Assembly: GCA_050633205.1 (NCBI GenBank)
Contig: JBOEGA010000006.1
Span: forward strand, 1 to 51,897
Origin: CBDHHC01 sp050633205
GTDB lineage: Bacteria > Pseudomonadota > Alphaproteobacteria > Rhizobiales > CBDHHC01
DNA length: 51,897 bases
Reading direction: 5' to 3'
Shown: positions 7,924 to 17,660 of the stretch, in pieces
Layout of the letters: each line of letters opens with the position of its first letter
Position numbering within the stretch: the stretch's first letter is position 1
Notes under the pieces: model-generated
Database searches by the model: none
Told to the model about the DNA's origin: nothing
The model's input: only the letters and a program-made list of their open reading frames with translations
Position numbers and translations under genes: made by a program

Positions 7924-9762
7924 ATGCCGAACGAGAATGAAATGAGCGTGAGCTTTGACGAGCTTGGGCTGAACAAAAAAGTTGTGCAATCCCTCTCAGC
8001 TCTTGGATACGAAACACCAACCCCGATTCAGGCACGAGCGATCCCTGTTATCCTTGAAGGTAAGGATATCCTGGGACAGGCTCAGACAGGTACCGGAAAA
8101 ACTGCAGCTTTTGCTCTGCCACTGCTTTCCAGAATTGACACAAAACTCAACCAACCTCAGGTTTTGGTGCTTGCACCAACAAGAGAGCTGGCTATTCAGG
8201 TCGCTGAAGCCTTTCAAAGCTATTCCCATAATATGGAAAATTTCCATGTACTCCCAATCTATGGTGGTCAGGACTACAGCACTCAGCTCCGTCAGCTAAG
8301 ACGCGGTGTACAGGTTATTGTTGGTACACCAGGCAGAGTTATGGACCATCTCCGTCGTGGCACTCTGAAACTGGATAAACTCAAAGCGCTTGTCCTTGAC
8401 GAAGCAGATGAAATGCTGCGCATGGGCTTTATTGATGATGTTGAGTGGATTCTGGAACAAACGCCACCTGAGCGCCAGACCTCCCTTTTCTCCGCAACAA
8501 TGCCAACCCAGATCAAACGGATTGCCCAGAAACACCTGAACAATCCAGAAATGATCTCGATTGAGCCAACCCGGAAAACAGCAGATACAATCAAACAGTC
8601 TTACTGGGTTGTTTCAGCATCCAAAAAAGTCGATGCTCTGACACAGATCCTCGAAGTCCAGGACTTTGACGGTATGGTGGTCTTTGTACGCACCAAAACA
8701 GCAACCACTGACCTCGCAGACAAGCTGAATGCACGGGGCTACCGCGCTTCTCCTTTGAATGGTGATATCAAACAAAATGAGCGCGAGCGTACAGTTTCCA
8801 AGCTGAAAGAAGGCAAACTGGATATCCTTGTCGCCACAGATGTTGCAGCAAGAGGGCTTGATGTCGAACGTGTAAGCCATGTTATTAACTTCGATATTCC
8901 CCATGACACAGAAGCCTATGTCCACCGTATCGGCCGTACAGGACGTGCAGGACGAAGTGGCGAAGCTATTCTCTTTATCACTCACAGAGAAAAGAAACTT
9001 CTGCGTACCATCGAAAAAGCAACCAAAAAGAATATCGATCCGATCGAACTGCCATCAACGGACGAGATCAATCAGCAGAGGGTCACACGCTTCAAACAGC
9101 GCATCACTGATACACTTGATGACAGCCAGATCGACTTCTTTGCCAACATAATCGCTGAATATTGCGAGGACGAACACAGAGACCCTCACCTGGTTGCTGC
9201 AGCGCTGGCAATACTCGCCCAGGGCGAAACACCTCTTCTTCTTAAACCGTCTCCGGTCAGAAACATGGCTGAAAACGAAAGAAATATGCGCGGAGATCGC
9301 AGCGAAAGAGGTGAGAGAGGCGAAAGAAGAGAGCGTAGAAACAAACGCGACGAAGCCAATCACAAAGCCAGCAACACAAAGCATAAACCAGCTCCTGAGC
9401 TGCCCAGAGGCATGGACCGTTACCGCATCGAAGTCGGTTACGACCACGAAATCCGCCCTGGTAGCATTGTTGGTGCCATCGTCAACGAAACAGGCATGGA
9501 CCGCGACTTTATCGGCCATATCAGCATCCACGATGATCACAGCACTGTAGATCTTCCCGAAGAGCTGCCAAGCGACATGTTCCATGCAATCAAGGACATC
9601 AGAATTGGTGAAAACAAACTGGGTCTTGAACGCGTTGCCCGCGAAAAGAAAAGCAAATCACACGCTTTCAAACCAAAAAACAAAAAGCGCAATAAAAACA
9701 AGGGCGCCCCGAAACGCTCTGCCAAAAGAAGCGCACCAAGAACAAAAGTCAGCTCTGACTAA
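7924..9762 (+). CDS. deaD: DEAD-box ATP-dependent RNA helicase, DeaD/CsdA-like
   Basis: RNA-unwinding ATPase of ribosome assembly and mRNA decay, often cold-induced. The N-terminal core has the Q motif region (GYETPTPIQARAIP), motif I AQTGTGKTAAF, Ia PTRELAIQ, Ib GTPGRVMDH, II VLDEADEML and III FSATMP. The second RecA domain has ATDVAARGLDV and HRIGRTGRAGR. A charged linker (about 455-490) with GDRSERGERGERRERR leads to a DbpA-type RNA-binding domain (about 496-575, RYRIEVGYDHEIRPGSIVGA) and a Lys/Arg-rich tail. At 612 residues with the DbpA domain it fits the CsdA/DeaD class better than RhlE. ACAGGA lies before the ATG. It is monocistronic and followed by a hairpin terminator. Confidence 0.93.
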   Translation: MPNENEMSVSFDELGLNKKVVQSLSALGYETPTPIQARAIPVILEGKDILGQAQTGTGKTAAFALPLLSRIDTKLNQPQVLVLAPTRELAIQVAEAFQSYSHNMENFHVLPIYGGQDYSTQLRQLRRGVQVIVGTPGRVMDHLRRGTLKLDKLKALVLDEADEMLRMGFIDDVEWILEQTPPERQTSLFSATMPTQIKRIAQKHLNNPEMISIEPTRKTADTIKQSYWVVSASKKVDALTQILEVQDFDGMVVFVRTKTATTDLADKLNARGYRASPLNGDIKQNERERTVSKLKEGKLDILVATDVAARGLDVERVSHVINFDIPHDTEAYVHRIGRTGRAGRSGEAILFITHREKKLLRTIEKATKKNIDPIELPSTDEINQQRVTRFKQRITDTLDDSQIDFFANIIAEYCEDEHRDPHLVAAALAILAQGETPLLLKPSPVRNMAENERNMRGDRSERGERGERRERRNKRDEANHKASNTKHKPAPELPRGMDRYRIEVGYDHEIRPGSIVGAIVNETGMDRDFIGHISIHDDHSTVDLPEELPSDMFHAIKDIRIGENKLGLERVAREKKSKSHAFKPKNKKRNKNKGAPKRSAKRSAPRTKVSSD

Positions 9763-9782
9763 TCCCGGATACTGACGGATAC

Positions 9783-9824
9783 GCTCAGGGAGTTCTAAGG
9801 CCATTCCCTAAAACTCCCTGAGTT
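9783..9824 (+). terminator. Hairpin terminator after the helicase gene
   Basis: A perfect 11-base-pair stem, CTCAGGGAGTT (9783-9793) with AACTCCCTGAG (9811-9821), has a 17-base loop and a short TTT tail. Confidence 0.75.
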
Positions 9825-9952
9825 TCCTATACTTCTCAAGACAGACTACAGGAAAATATTTAGCCCAAAAGTCTGTGAAAAAAAGTAATTTAAACACTTG
9901 CTACAAGCCAATAATGGCCTTATATTGCAGTCTCTTTTCAGACATACCCAGT

Positions 9953-10029
9953 GCCGCCTTAGCTCAGTTGGTTAGAGCGCTTGATTGTGGATCAAGAGGT
10001 CCCCCGTTCGAACCGGGGAGGTGGTACCA
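9953..10029 (+). tRNA. tRNA-His (GTG anticodon), CCA encoded
   Basis: Cloverleaf with acceptor GCCGCCT/AGGTGGT, D arm GCTCAGTTGGTTAGAGC, anticodon arm TTGA-TTGTGGA-TCAA (anticodon GUG), T arm CCCCG-TTCGAAC-CGGGG, discriminator A73 and encoded CCA. The base before position 1 is T, so the G-1:C73 pair that marks almost all histidine tRNAs is absent. This loss is known in a group of Alphaproteobacteria. Confidence 0.95.
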
Positions 10030-10404
10030 TTCTTTTCCGGGGACAGGTCTGTTTTCATTTAAAATCGAAAATGTCGGGTGTACTATACGCCAGGTACTTC
10101 TTCCCGCTCACAACCAATACTTGAATAAATAAGTCCAACACACTGAATTTGCGGTAAAACTGTGCCTTTTGCGTTACTATTCTAAATCTGTATCTTGTTC
10201 ATTTATAAATTGTATTGACCTGAACAGTGTATATAAGTTTATATATTTGGCATGAGAGAAAAATGTATTTTATTATCAATTTTCAATAATTAATTGCTAA
10301 ATAAAGGGTTATTCTTTATTTTTTAGAAAATTCTTCACAAATTATTTACGTACAAGGATTTTTTTCCCAAATCACCCTTGGACAATTGAAGTTCGGAAAA
10401 CACG
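10030..10404. other. AT-rich spacer after tRNA-His
   Basis: This 375-base stretch becomes strongly AT-rich after 10180 and leads into the glycan genes. A possible promoter is TTGACC (10215-10220) with TTATAT 18 bases later (10239-10244). No copy of the tRNA 3' end, integrase or repeat was found in it. Confidence 0.4.
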
Positions 10405-11382
10405 ATGCATGCTTACAGCACCCCTCCCGATTTAGCACAGAGAGAACTCTTTGTTCTGTCTGTATGTACTAGAAAAAGACCTGAAATGCTTAGGCAGTGT
10501 CTTGGCTCTATTCTGGCATTAAAAATCCCGGATAACTGGCAATTGCAAGTTGTCATCATAGAAAACGATTCATCTCCTTTTTCTCAAAAGATTGTTGAGG
10601 AGTATGAAAAGCTTTCATCCTTTGCAATAACCTATCGCCATGAGCCTGACCCGGGCATCCCCCAGGCCAGAAATCATGCCATTAAATACGCTCTGGAACA
10701 AGACGCCGAATATCTGGGCTTCATTGATGATGATGAGAGAATTACACCTGACTGGCTCTATGCTGTCCATTCCACCCTGGGTACAGATAAATGCGACGTC
10801 GTACAGGGAGTAGTTCATCAGGAATATGATGAAGACAACATAAAGCCTCATTTCAAACGCAACAAAAGTCATGGCTCGTCTCTAAAAACAGCTTCAACTG
10901 ATAACGTAGCCATGCGACGCAAAATCTATGCCCCCTCCCCCGAAGGCCTGAATCTCCGCTTCAACGAAAACCGACGGTTCACAGGTGGTGAAGATAGCGA
11001 GTTCTTTTTTCAGGCAACCGATGCAGGTGCAAAAATAATATGTTCGGAAAAAGCAGTCGTGCATGAGCGTATCCCGGTTTCCAGATCATCAATTATTTGG
11101 AAAATGAACCGAGCATACCAGGCTGAGGCTAACGCCAGCCAGATCTATGTGCAACGCAAAGGTCATATAAGAGCATTCGCTAAATACTTACCAAAGATAC
11201 TATTTAGATTGACAAAGAGTATTGTAATTTTTTTGCTTTTGATCATTTGCTTCCTATATAACCGCAAAACATCCCGCAAATTATTCAGTTACAGTGCTCA
11301 ACATTACATGGCAGCAATTGGAACAGTTGCAGGCTTACGTGGAGTTCAACCAGAACCATATAGAAGCATTGATAAAAATTAA
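10405..11382 (+). CDS. Family 2 glycosyltransferase with C-terminal membrane segment
   Basis: GT-A fold sugar transferase. It begins with the GT2 pattern ELFVLSVCTRKRPEMLRQCL, has PGIPQARNHAIK and the metal-binding acidic motif GFIDDDERITPDW, followed by TGGEDSEFFF, which matches the ED motif of the acceptor side. A hydrophobic segment near 270-287 (SIVIFLLLIICFLYN) anchors it to the inner membrane. It probably adds one sugar to a surface polysaccharide or glycoconjugate; donor and acceptor are unknown. It is the first gene of the 10.4-17.7 kb block, with a composition between the flanks and the next two genes. The ATG has only a weak GAAG upstream. Confidence 0.85.
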   Translation: MHAYSTPPDLAQRELFVLSVCTRKRPEMLRQCLGSILALKIPDNWQLQVVIIENDSSPFSQKIVEEYEKLSSFAITYRHEPDPGIPQARNHAIKYALEQDAEYLGFIDDDERITPDWLYAVHSTLGTDKCDVVQGVVHQEYDEDNIKPHFKRNKSHGSSLKTASTDNVAMRRKIYAPSPEGLNLRFNENRRFTGGEDSEFFFQATDAGAKIICSEKAVVHERIPVSRSSIIWKMNRAYQAEANASQIYVQRKGHIRAFAKYLPKILFRLTKSIVIFLLLIICFLYNRKTSRKLFSYSAQHYMAAIGTVAGLRGVQPEPYRSIDKN

Positions 11383-11584
11383 ATTATTCCGAATGCACTA
11401 TCTTTTAACATAATATATTATTTTATCAACCTAACGGGTTACTTATATTGACACTTGTTTGAACAGATACTAATCATTTTTGATAGTAAAATATTATCTG
11501 AATGAGATGTCTGGATATCTGATATCACGCTAGGATATAAGAAAATAAAAATAACAAAGACTTTTAAGTATACGGAGTTGAAGC

Positions 11585-14500
11585 GTGAGTAATGATTATA
11601 GGCGCACATGTATTCTGGTGTTGGGTATGCACAGAAGCGGAACTTCTGTACTTACTCGTCTAATTAACCTTATGGGAGCAGAAGCCCCAGAAAATTTGAT
11701 GGCTCCAGGAGCTGATAATATAAAGGGTTATTGGGAATCCTCACATATTATGCACCTCAACCAACAAGTCCTTTCAGAACTTGGTAGTAATTGGGATGAT
11801 TGGCTTCCATTAAATTTTGAAAAATTACCTTTGGCCAGGAAAACACATTGGCTTAATAAATTTGTGGAACTCATACACAGCGAATTTAAAAGTGCAGATA
11901 CTTTTGTTTTAAAGGACCCAAGACTTTGTAGAATGGTCCCATTCTTACTTGAAGCACTAAAAAAAGAAAATATAAATACTAAAGTAGTGATTGCTTTTCG
12001 CAATCCACTTGAAGTGGCTGCATCGTTGAAAAAAAGAAACAATTTCTCTCAACAAAAATCTCTGCTGCTATGGTTATCTCATACACTTGAGGCAGTAGTC
12101 TCCACTAAAAATTTACCTCAAGCATTTATAGGATATGAAGATCTTTTGACTAACTATCAAGGTGTTGTAAAGGCTATTAACAAGCACCTTCAGCTTCCCC
12201 AAATTACAGATGATAAAATAAATCAGGAAATCACTTCGTTCATAACACCAGAACTCAGACATCACACACGAAATCAACAAGACCTTGAAAACAACCACCT
12301 CCTTAGCAGGGTACGAGAGGTATATAAAACTCTAGAAAAGCTTGCTAACAACCAAGATAAACAAAAAAATATAGAAAAAGTACACCAGCATTATTACGAA
12401 TTCACACAAGGAACGTTACATTTGCTGAGCTTGGGAAAGAAAAATAGATCAGGTTGGAAACGTAATATATCAAGAGTATATAATATAGGAATAGATAGCA
12501 CAAAGATTATCAGAAGTTTCATTTTTCATAAAAAGACTACAATGACTGCAGACGCATACAGAAAAACTCTAAATAGTTTCATTACCAACCATAAATATAG
12601 AAAATATTTAACCAGCATAGCATTACTCAAATTTTCCCCAATACTACCTAAAACCACAGTTAACAAATTAACTAAACGAAAAACAAAAAATTCCTATGAA
12701 GCATACTTGATTACATTGTGCCAACAAGCATTGAACAATAAAGCATCAAAAAATGATGCTCTGCTTGCTTGCAATACATTTCTATCAATCGAGCCAGATA
12801 ATATATCCATAAAAGTTGCACATATATTATTAATGGGGCGTTTAACAAAAATAGATGATATAAAAACACAATGGGAAGAGCTATGGAAAAAAACAACTCT
12901 CTCTTCTCCCAATTTACACCCATTACATAATGAATTGTGCAAAAGATTAAACAAAAGCAACGATAGCCAATTTGATATCATCAAAAAAGCCCCAATTAAT
13001 AAGGAGAAGCCTTTTCAAAAGGTATGCGTATACACGACTCTGTTTGGAGCATATGATGATCTTTCTCCCATAAGTGAACAATATGATAATATTGATTTTA
13101 TATGTTTTACAGATCAGGATATCGCCCCCAACGGATGGAAAGTGGTAGCATGCAGTCCTAAGTTGGGAAACTCTAATTTAGATGCTAAATACTATAAAAT
13201 ACACCCACATATACATTTAAAAAACTACAGTTATTCTCTTTTTATAGATGCAAATACTCATTTTGCAGGAGATATTAGTGACCTTATTTATAATTGGCTT
13301 ATTAACCAACCATACGTAATGTGGAAGCATCCGGGTCGCTCTTGTATTTATGATGAAGCTGAAGCCATACTAGCTCAGTTTAAGCACGAACCTACAAAAA
13401 TAATCAAACAGATTGCCAGATATGATGCAGAAGGAATGCCTAAACATACTGGTTTACTGGAAGCATCTTTTATCTGGAGAGAACATACAAACAAAGAAAT
13501 TTCTTCATTTATGGAAGATTGGTGGAATGAAATTACGAGCAATAGTAACAGAGATCAATTAAGTTTAGCCTATCTAATGTGGAAAACCGGAGTAAAACCA
13601 AAAACGTTTCCAAGCCAAGTAGGAGACAGTAGAAAAAATAATTGGTTTTATAAAAAAACACATCTCTCCCCCCAAAAGAGTAGTAGGGAAATAAAAAGAG
13701 AATTTACATCACGATCAATTTACACAAAGAAAGATCCTGACATTGTATTTCTTTACTCGGAGAAACATTCCCAAGCAGGATCAACCATAATGAGAGGAAA
13801 GCAGCTCTCAAAAATTATACGAAAACATGCAGATACCTCCAATAAAGTCCTATATACATCAAATAAATTAATAGCAAACTCAGTTGTTATCCTAACAAAA
13901 GGCTTACTAAAAGAAATAACTCTAGAAGAACTATACGCAATTAAGAAAAATAATATTTGTTTAGTTGCTGATTATGTCGATGATAAATTTGAAGTATCTT
14001 CATCCGATTATATAGATATTTATATGACAGCATCTTTAAAAGCACTCAATGCCATTAAGAAAAAATACGGTACAGCTTCTTGTTGGTACGTCACTCATCA
14101 CATAGACCCACGCATCAGAAATTTTATCCCCCCATCTGATATTTCGCGCATAGGCTATTTTGGTGAACTAGTAAATACTATTCAAACTGCAGATCTTGAA
14201 AAATATGTAAATTATATTCCAGTAAACACTAAGAATTCAGAGAACATTGCATGGATAGAAGAGCTTGAAAATTACAATACTCATTTTGGTATACGCAATA
14301 CTCGTGGCATTGATGGGTTTAAACCATTTCTCAAAGGCTTTACAGCAGCCCACTGTTCATCAAACATTATTGTACCTATAGATGAAAGTGATGCCAGGCA
14401 CTATTTAGGAGTAGATTACCCCTACATACTCAAAGATCATAAACTTGATACTGTTATGGAAATGATTGCTTTTGTTAGAGAAAGTTTTGGAGGAAAAGAA

Positions 14501-14602
14501 TGGCAATATGGCTTGGAGATAATGAAAGATTTAAAAAGGCGCTCATCAAACGAAATAGTAACACAAGAATTTCATAAAATGATAAAATTCATCACTACCT
14601 AG
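11585..14602 (+). CDS. Three-part sulfotransferase / DUF616 / glycosyltransferase-like protein
   Basis: A 1005-residue multidomain enzyme. Residues about 8-250 are a PAPS-dependent sulfotransferase: the phosphosulfate loop GMHRSGTS at 14-21 and the 3'-phosphate motif FVLKDPRLC near 107-117. A linker follows (about 250-478). Residues about 479-690 resemble the DUF616 (TOD1/MUCI70-type) glycosyltransferase-like domain, with VYTTLFGAYDDL, YSLFIDANTHFAGDI and MWKHPGRSCIYDEA. The last part (about 717-1005) starts DIVFLYSEKHSQAGSTIMRG and looks like a GT-B-type glycosyltransferase, less certainly. GTG start at 11585 with GGAG seven bases upstream. The gene is far richer in A and T than the chromosome around it. 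The assignment suggests making and sulfating a glycan in one polypeptide, which is inference. Confidence 0.8.
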   Translation: MSNDYRRTCILVLGMHRSGTSVLTRLINLMGAEAPENLMAPGADNIKGYWESSHIMHLNQQVLSELGSNWDDWLPLNFEKLPLARKTHWLNKFVELIHSEFKSADTFVLKDPRLCRMVPFLLEALKKENINTKVVIAFRNPLEVAASLKKRNNFSQQKSLLLWLSHTLEAVVSTKNLPQAFIGYEDLLTNYQGVVKAINKHLQLPQITDDKINQEITSFITPELRHHTRNQQDLENNHLLSRVREVYKTLEKLANNQDKQKNIEKVHQHYYEFTQGTLHLLSLGKKNRSGWKRNISRVYNIGIDSTKIIRSFIFHKKTTMTADAYRKTLNSFITNHKYRKYLTSIALLKFSPILPKTTVNKLTKRKTKNSYEAYLITLCQQALNNKASKNDALLACNTFLSIEPDNISIKVAHILLMGRLTKIDDIKTQWEELWKKTTLSSPNLHPLHNELCKRLNKSNDSQFDIIKKAPINKEKPFQKVCVYTTLFGAYDDLSPISEQYDNIDFICFTDQDIAPNGWKVVACSPKLGNSNLDAKYYKIHPHIHLKNYSYSLFIDANTHFAGDISDLIYNWLINQPYVMWKHPGRSCIYDEAEAILAQFKHEPTKIIKQIARYDAEGMPKHTGLLEASFIWREHTNKEISSFMEDWWNEITSNSNRDQLSLAYLMWKTGVKPKTFPSQVGDSRKNNWFYKKTHLSPQKSSREIKREFTSRSIYTKKDPDIVFLYSEKHSQAGSTIMRGKQLSKIIRKHADTSNKVLYTSNKLIANSVVILTKGLLKEITLEELYAIKKNNICLVADYVDDKFEVSSSDYIDIYMTASLKALNAIKKKYGTASCWYVTHHIDPRIRNFIPPSDISRIGYFGELVNTIQTADLEKYVNYIPVNTKNSENIAWIEELENYNTHFGIRNTRGIDGFKPFLKGFTAAHCSSNIIVPIDESDARHYLGVDYPYILKDHKLDTVMEMIAFVRESFGGKEWQYGLEIMKDLKRRSSNEIVTQEFHKMIKFITT

Positions 14603-14621
14603 TGTGAGGGCAAATAAGAAC

Positions 14622-16562
14622 ATGGACTTCCTAATCCTAACAAGGTCGGCGAACGACTGGAGAAATCAGCAAGAAGTTGCATCTCAAGCATTTTTAAATA
14701 AGTCATTTTACAAACTTGATAAAAAGAATAAAGTTCAGAATATAAGCTTAGGCAATTTGGCAATTATTACGAATTCGGATAATATTATTACATCAGATCA
14801 AAATTCATTTTTATTTGATGGTTACTTTATCAGTAATGACATCTATCACTCACGTGAAACCGCACCTACATATAATGCTCTTGAGCATCTTATTAATAAT
14901 CAAAAAAATATAACAGGGTGTTACACAACAATAAAACTAAATAAAAAAGATCTTAACCTATCATTATATACTGATATTCTTTCACAATATATTGTTTTCA
15001 CATATTCTATGAATGGCAATATAATAGCTTTTTCAAATAACCCTTACATATTAGAAGAGTACATAAAGAAACTTGGAGAACCTGTTTTCCGATCACTTGA
15101 AAATGCCTGCTTACAAGTTTCCTATTTATCAGGTTTATCAAATACATCCCCATTTGATAAAATTTCTCTTCTACCTGCCCGGGCATCCATTCATTACAAC
15201 AACAGCACTCATACATTTTACACTAGAGAAGAACTATCCCGCGAAAACCTGTTGAACGGAACAAAATCATATGCTGAAGCTTTGGAGCTATTCATTCACG
15301 ATTTTCAGCATAATTGCAAAAAAATTATAGATCAAAAAAACAAACACTTAATTACTGATTTATCTGGAGGTGTTGATAGTCGTATGGTCTTATCTGGTCT
15401 TCTCAACGAAGACTACCATGATATGCACTTTTTTAATATTAATAATAATCTGAATAACATATCTGCTGATAGAAAAGTTGCGATTGAGTTAGCAGAAAAA
15501 TTTAACCTGAAAGGAGGGGTTGGAGTAACTGATGCAACCACTTCAACAGCTACTAAAAACTCTTACTTAAGTTTTGGTACTGGCACAAAAATTATATACG
15601 GAAGTGGACATTATATGGGATTACTCCCTTATGCATTTGAAGACTATGGAGAACTAATACTGCTAAACTATGGAAGAGTAACTGGGTACTGCGGAGAGCA
15701 TAGCCGCGCCCCTGGCCCCAATTTGGGTATGCTGATAAAAAAACTAAATAAATCATGGTTCACAAAAAAATCTACAAAGGTAAAACTGATTACCAATAAA
15801 TATATGGATCACTGCACTGGTCTAGGGAGAAATAACGGGGCACAATATTTAACAGAACTCGGCAGAGAAGTTGCTTATAATCAATTTCAAAGTTATTTTG
15901 ATGAATTAATCTCTGATGACATCGATGCAAAGTTAATTAATACTATGACTTACTTGGAAAATAGATCAAGATTTCATTTTGGTATAAGATCAGTTAATGG
16001 CAACCGCACACGAATGGTATATTCACCATTATCTTCCCCAACAATGCTAAAAATACATCCTCATATGCGTTATGGCCATATTTTTAGCAATCGCATTGGA
16101 CATGACCTGATGATAAAGTTAGTTGGTAAAGATATAGCATATCATGCTTATGCTGATTTTAGATGGTCCTCAAATATACTAGGGGATTATGCAAAAGACT
16201 ATATAGAAAATAATAAAATACACTATAGCGGCGATGGAAATTTACGTGAAGATATCTTTCCGAACCCAATATGCCTGCGCGAAGCTAATCCAACCAAACC
16301 AGAGTGTGAATATACAAAATGGCTATCAGAAGGGTCATTTGCAGATTCCAGCGCCACATTAAGAGATTTTATTCTGGAATATTTGGACCCTAACCATAGG
16401 GTTTGGAGTATATTTAATAGAACAATATTCAGTACTATTGACACAAACGTAATTTCATCACAAGAAAACATGAATTTTCAACGTGTGCTCTCTGCTATAG
16501 TCTTCGCTAGCGGGCTATCTAATACTTCTAAACTAGATAGACAGCTAAATATTTTTAACTAA
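14622..16562 (+). CDS. Asparagine-synthetase-like amidotransferase without glutaminase cysteine
   Basis: A 646-residue protein with the layout of class B asparagine synthetases. An N-terminal Ntn-like half (about 1-210) is followed by an adenylating synthetase half with the PP-loop DLSGGVDSRMVLSG near 245-258. The N terminus reads MDFLILTRSAND, with no Cys at position 2, so glutamine hydrolysis by the usual mechanism is not expected. Such proteins in glycan loci may amidate sugar acids, and beta-lactam or lasso-peptide synthetases share this loss; the substrate here is unknown. The ATG at 14622 has GAGGG eleven bases upstream; a GTG at 14604 is in frame but has no ribosome site. Very AT-rich like the gene before it, 19 bases away, so likely co-transferred and co-transcribed. 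Confidence 0.78.
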   Translation: MDFLILTRSANDWRNQQEVASQAFLNKSFYKLDKKNKVQNISLGNLAIITNSDNIITSDQNSFLFDGYFISNDIYHSRETAPTYNALEHLINNQKNITGCYTTIKLNKKDLNLSLYTDILSQYIVFTYSMNGNIIAFSNNPYILEEYIKKLGEPVFRSLENACLQVSYLSGLSNTSPFDKISLLPARASIHYNNSTHTFYTREELSRENLLNGTKSYAEALELFIHDFQHNCKKIIDQKNKHLITDLSGGVDSRMVLSGLLNEDYHDMHFFNINNNLNNISADRKVAIELAEKFNLKGGVGVTDATTSTATKNSYLSFGTGTKIIYGSGHYMGLLPYAFEDYGELILLNYGRVTGYCGEHSRAPGPNLGMLIKKLNKSWFTKKSTKVKLITNKYMDHCTGLGRNNGAQYLTELGREVAYNQFQSYFDELISDDIDAKLINTMTYLENRSRFHFGIRSVNGNRTRMVYSPLSSPTMLKIHPHMRYGHIFSNRIGHDLMIKLVGKDIAYHAYADFRWSSNILGDYAKDYIENNKIHYSGDGNLREDIFPNPICLREANPTKPECEYTKWLSEGSFADSSATLRDFILEYLDPNHRVWSIFNRTIFSTIDTNVISSQENMNFQRVLSAIVFASGLSNTSKLDRQLNIFN

Positions 16563-16576
16563 TATCGCTAAAGACC

Positions 16577-17653
16577 ATGTACAACTACCCAACTCGCTTT
16601 CTTCTATTACTATCCCACTTTCTCCCTGCCCGCTTAACAAACAGGATCCGCCGGCGTACAGAAAAAAAACTTTTCGCACTAAAATACGGAGAGAAGCCCG
16701 ATAATTTACAATTACAACCGGAAACCCCAGACAAACACACAAAGAAAATTGCAATAAAATGCCCTGCCCCCAACTGGCAAAAAGCTGCCGGATGGGGAGA
16801 TTATCACTTCGCTAGAGCTCTGCAAAAGTCTTTGGTAAAAATCGGCCATATTGTACGTCTGGATATCCTTCCTGATTGGTATTCAGCGCAATCAGAGGCA
16901 GATGATATAGTTCTGGTCTTGCGAGGTAGAGAAAAATATACACCCTCTGAAAAACATATAAATCTGATGTGGAATATCTGTCATCCGGACGAAATATCTA
17001 TGTCAGAGTTTAATGAATACGATCATGTTTTTATTTCATCCGAAACTTTTCTGAGTGAGCTGGAAAAAAAGACAGAGACACCAGTAACCTCCCTCCTGCA
17101 ATGTTCTGACCAGACAATATTCTATAAAACACCGGTTAATGCCCCCGAAGCAAAAAATAAATTACTATTCGTGGGTAACTCAAGAGGTGAGTTAAGACCA
17201 ATTGTAAAAGATTGCCTGGAGCAAAACCTGCCATTAACGCTCTATGGCCGTGACTGGCACGGAATCATCCCCCCGGATAAAATAGCAGGCCCTTTTATCC
17301 CGAATAACGAACTGCATAACTACTACGCCAACGCAGATATCGTCCTGAACGATCACTGGCCAGACATGGCCCGCCTTGGCTACATATCCAACCGTATTTT
17401 TGATATTGCTTTGGCAGGTGGTTTCGTAATTTCAGACAAATTCAAAGGAAGCGAGATCTTCAAAGATCACATAATAACCTATAGTACTCCTGAAGAGTTA
17501 AGTCAACTTTGCAACTACTGGATAAATCATCCGGAAGAACGCAGGGAGAAATCAAAAGCTCTTCAGGAGTATGTCCTGAAAAACCACACATTCGACCAAA
17601 GAGCCCGGACAATACATGGTGTAATTCAGGACCTGCTCCCTTCAAAAGTATAG
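16577..17653 (+). CDS. CgeB-like GT-B glycosyltransferase
   Basis: A 358-residue glycosyltransferase of the CgeB/Glyco_trans_1_2 type. The N-terminal half contains WGDYHFARALQKSL and the C-terminal nucleotide-sugar half has LLFVGNSRGELRP, TLYGRDWHG and NDHWPDMARLGYISNRIFD followed by ALAGGFVISD, which is the diagnostic stretch of the family. No membrane segment or signal peptide, so a cytoplasmic enzyme acting on a growing glycan. It starts 14 bases after the synthetase-like gene and ends 7 bases before the convergent cytochrome gene. Its base composition is nearer the chromosome average than that of the two preceding genes. Confidence 0.82.
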   Translation: MYNYPTRFLLLLSHFLPARLTNRIRRRTEKKLFALKYGEKPDNLQLQPETPDKHTKKIAIKCPAPNWQKAAGWGDYHFARALQKSLVKIGHIVRLDILPDWYSAQSEADDIVLVLRGREKYTPSEKHINLMWNICHPDEISMSEFNEYDHVFISSETFLSELEKKTETPVTSLLQCSDQTIFYKTPVNAPEAKNKLLFVGNSRGELRPIVKDCLEQNLPLTLYGRDWHGIIPPDKIAGPFIPNNELHNYYANADIVLNDHWPDMARLGYISNRIFDIALAGGFVISDKFKGSEIFKDHIITYSTPEELSQLCNYWINHPEERREKSKALQEYVLKNHTFDQRARTIHGVIQDLLPSKV

Positions 17654-17660
17654 CCCCCCC

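Noticed and set aside
9875..10132. Reading frame containing ALAQLVRALDCGSRG
   Set aside because: It is a translation of tRNA-His and its flanks, not a gene.
9953..10404. Possible tRNA-associated integration site (att repeat)
   Set aside because: No second copy of the tRNA 3' end and no integrase were found in the window, so only composition supports gene gain.
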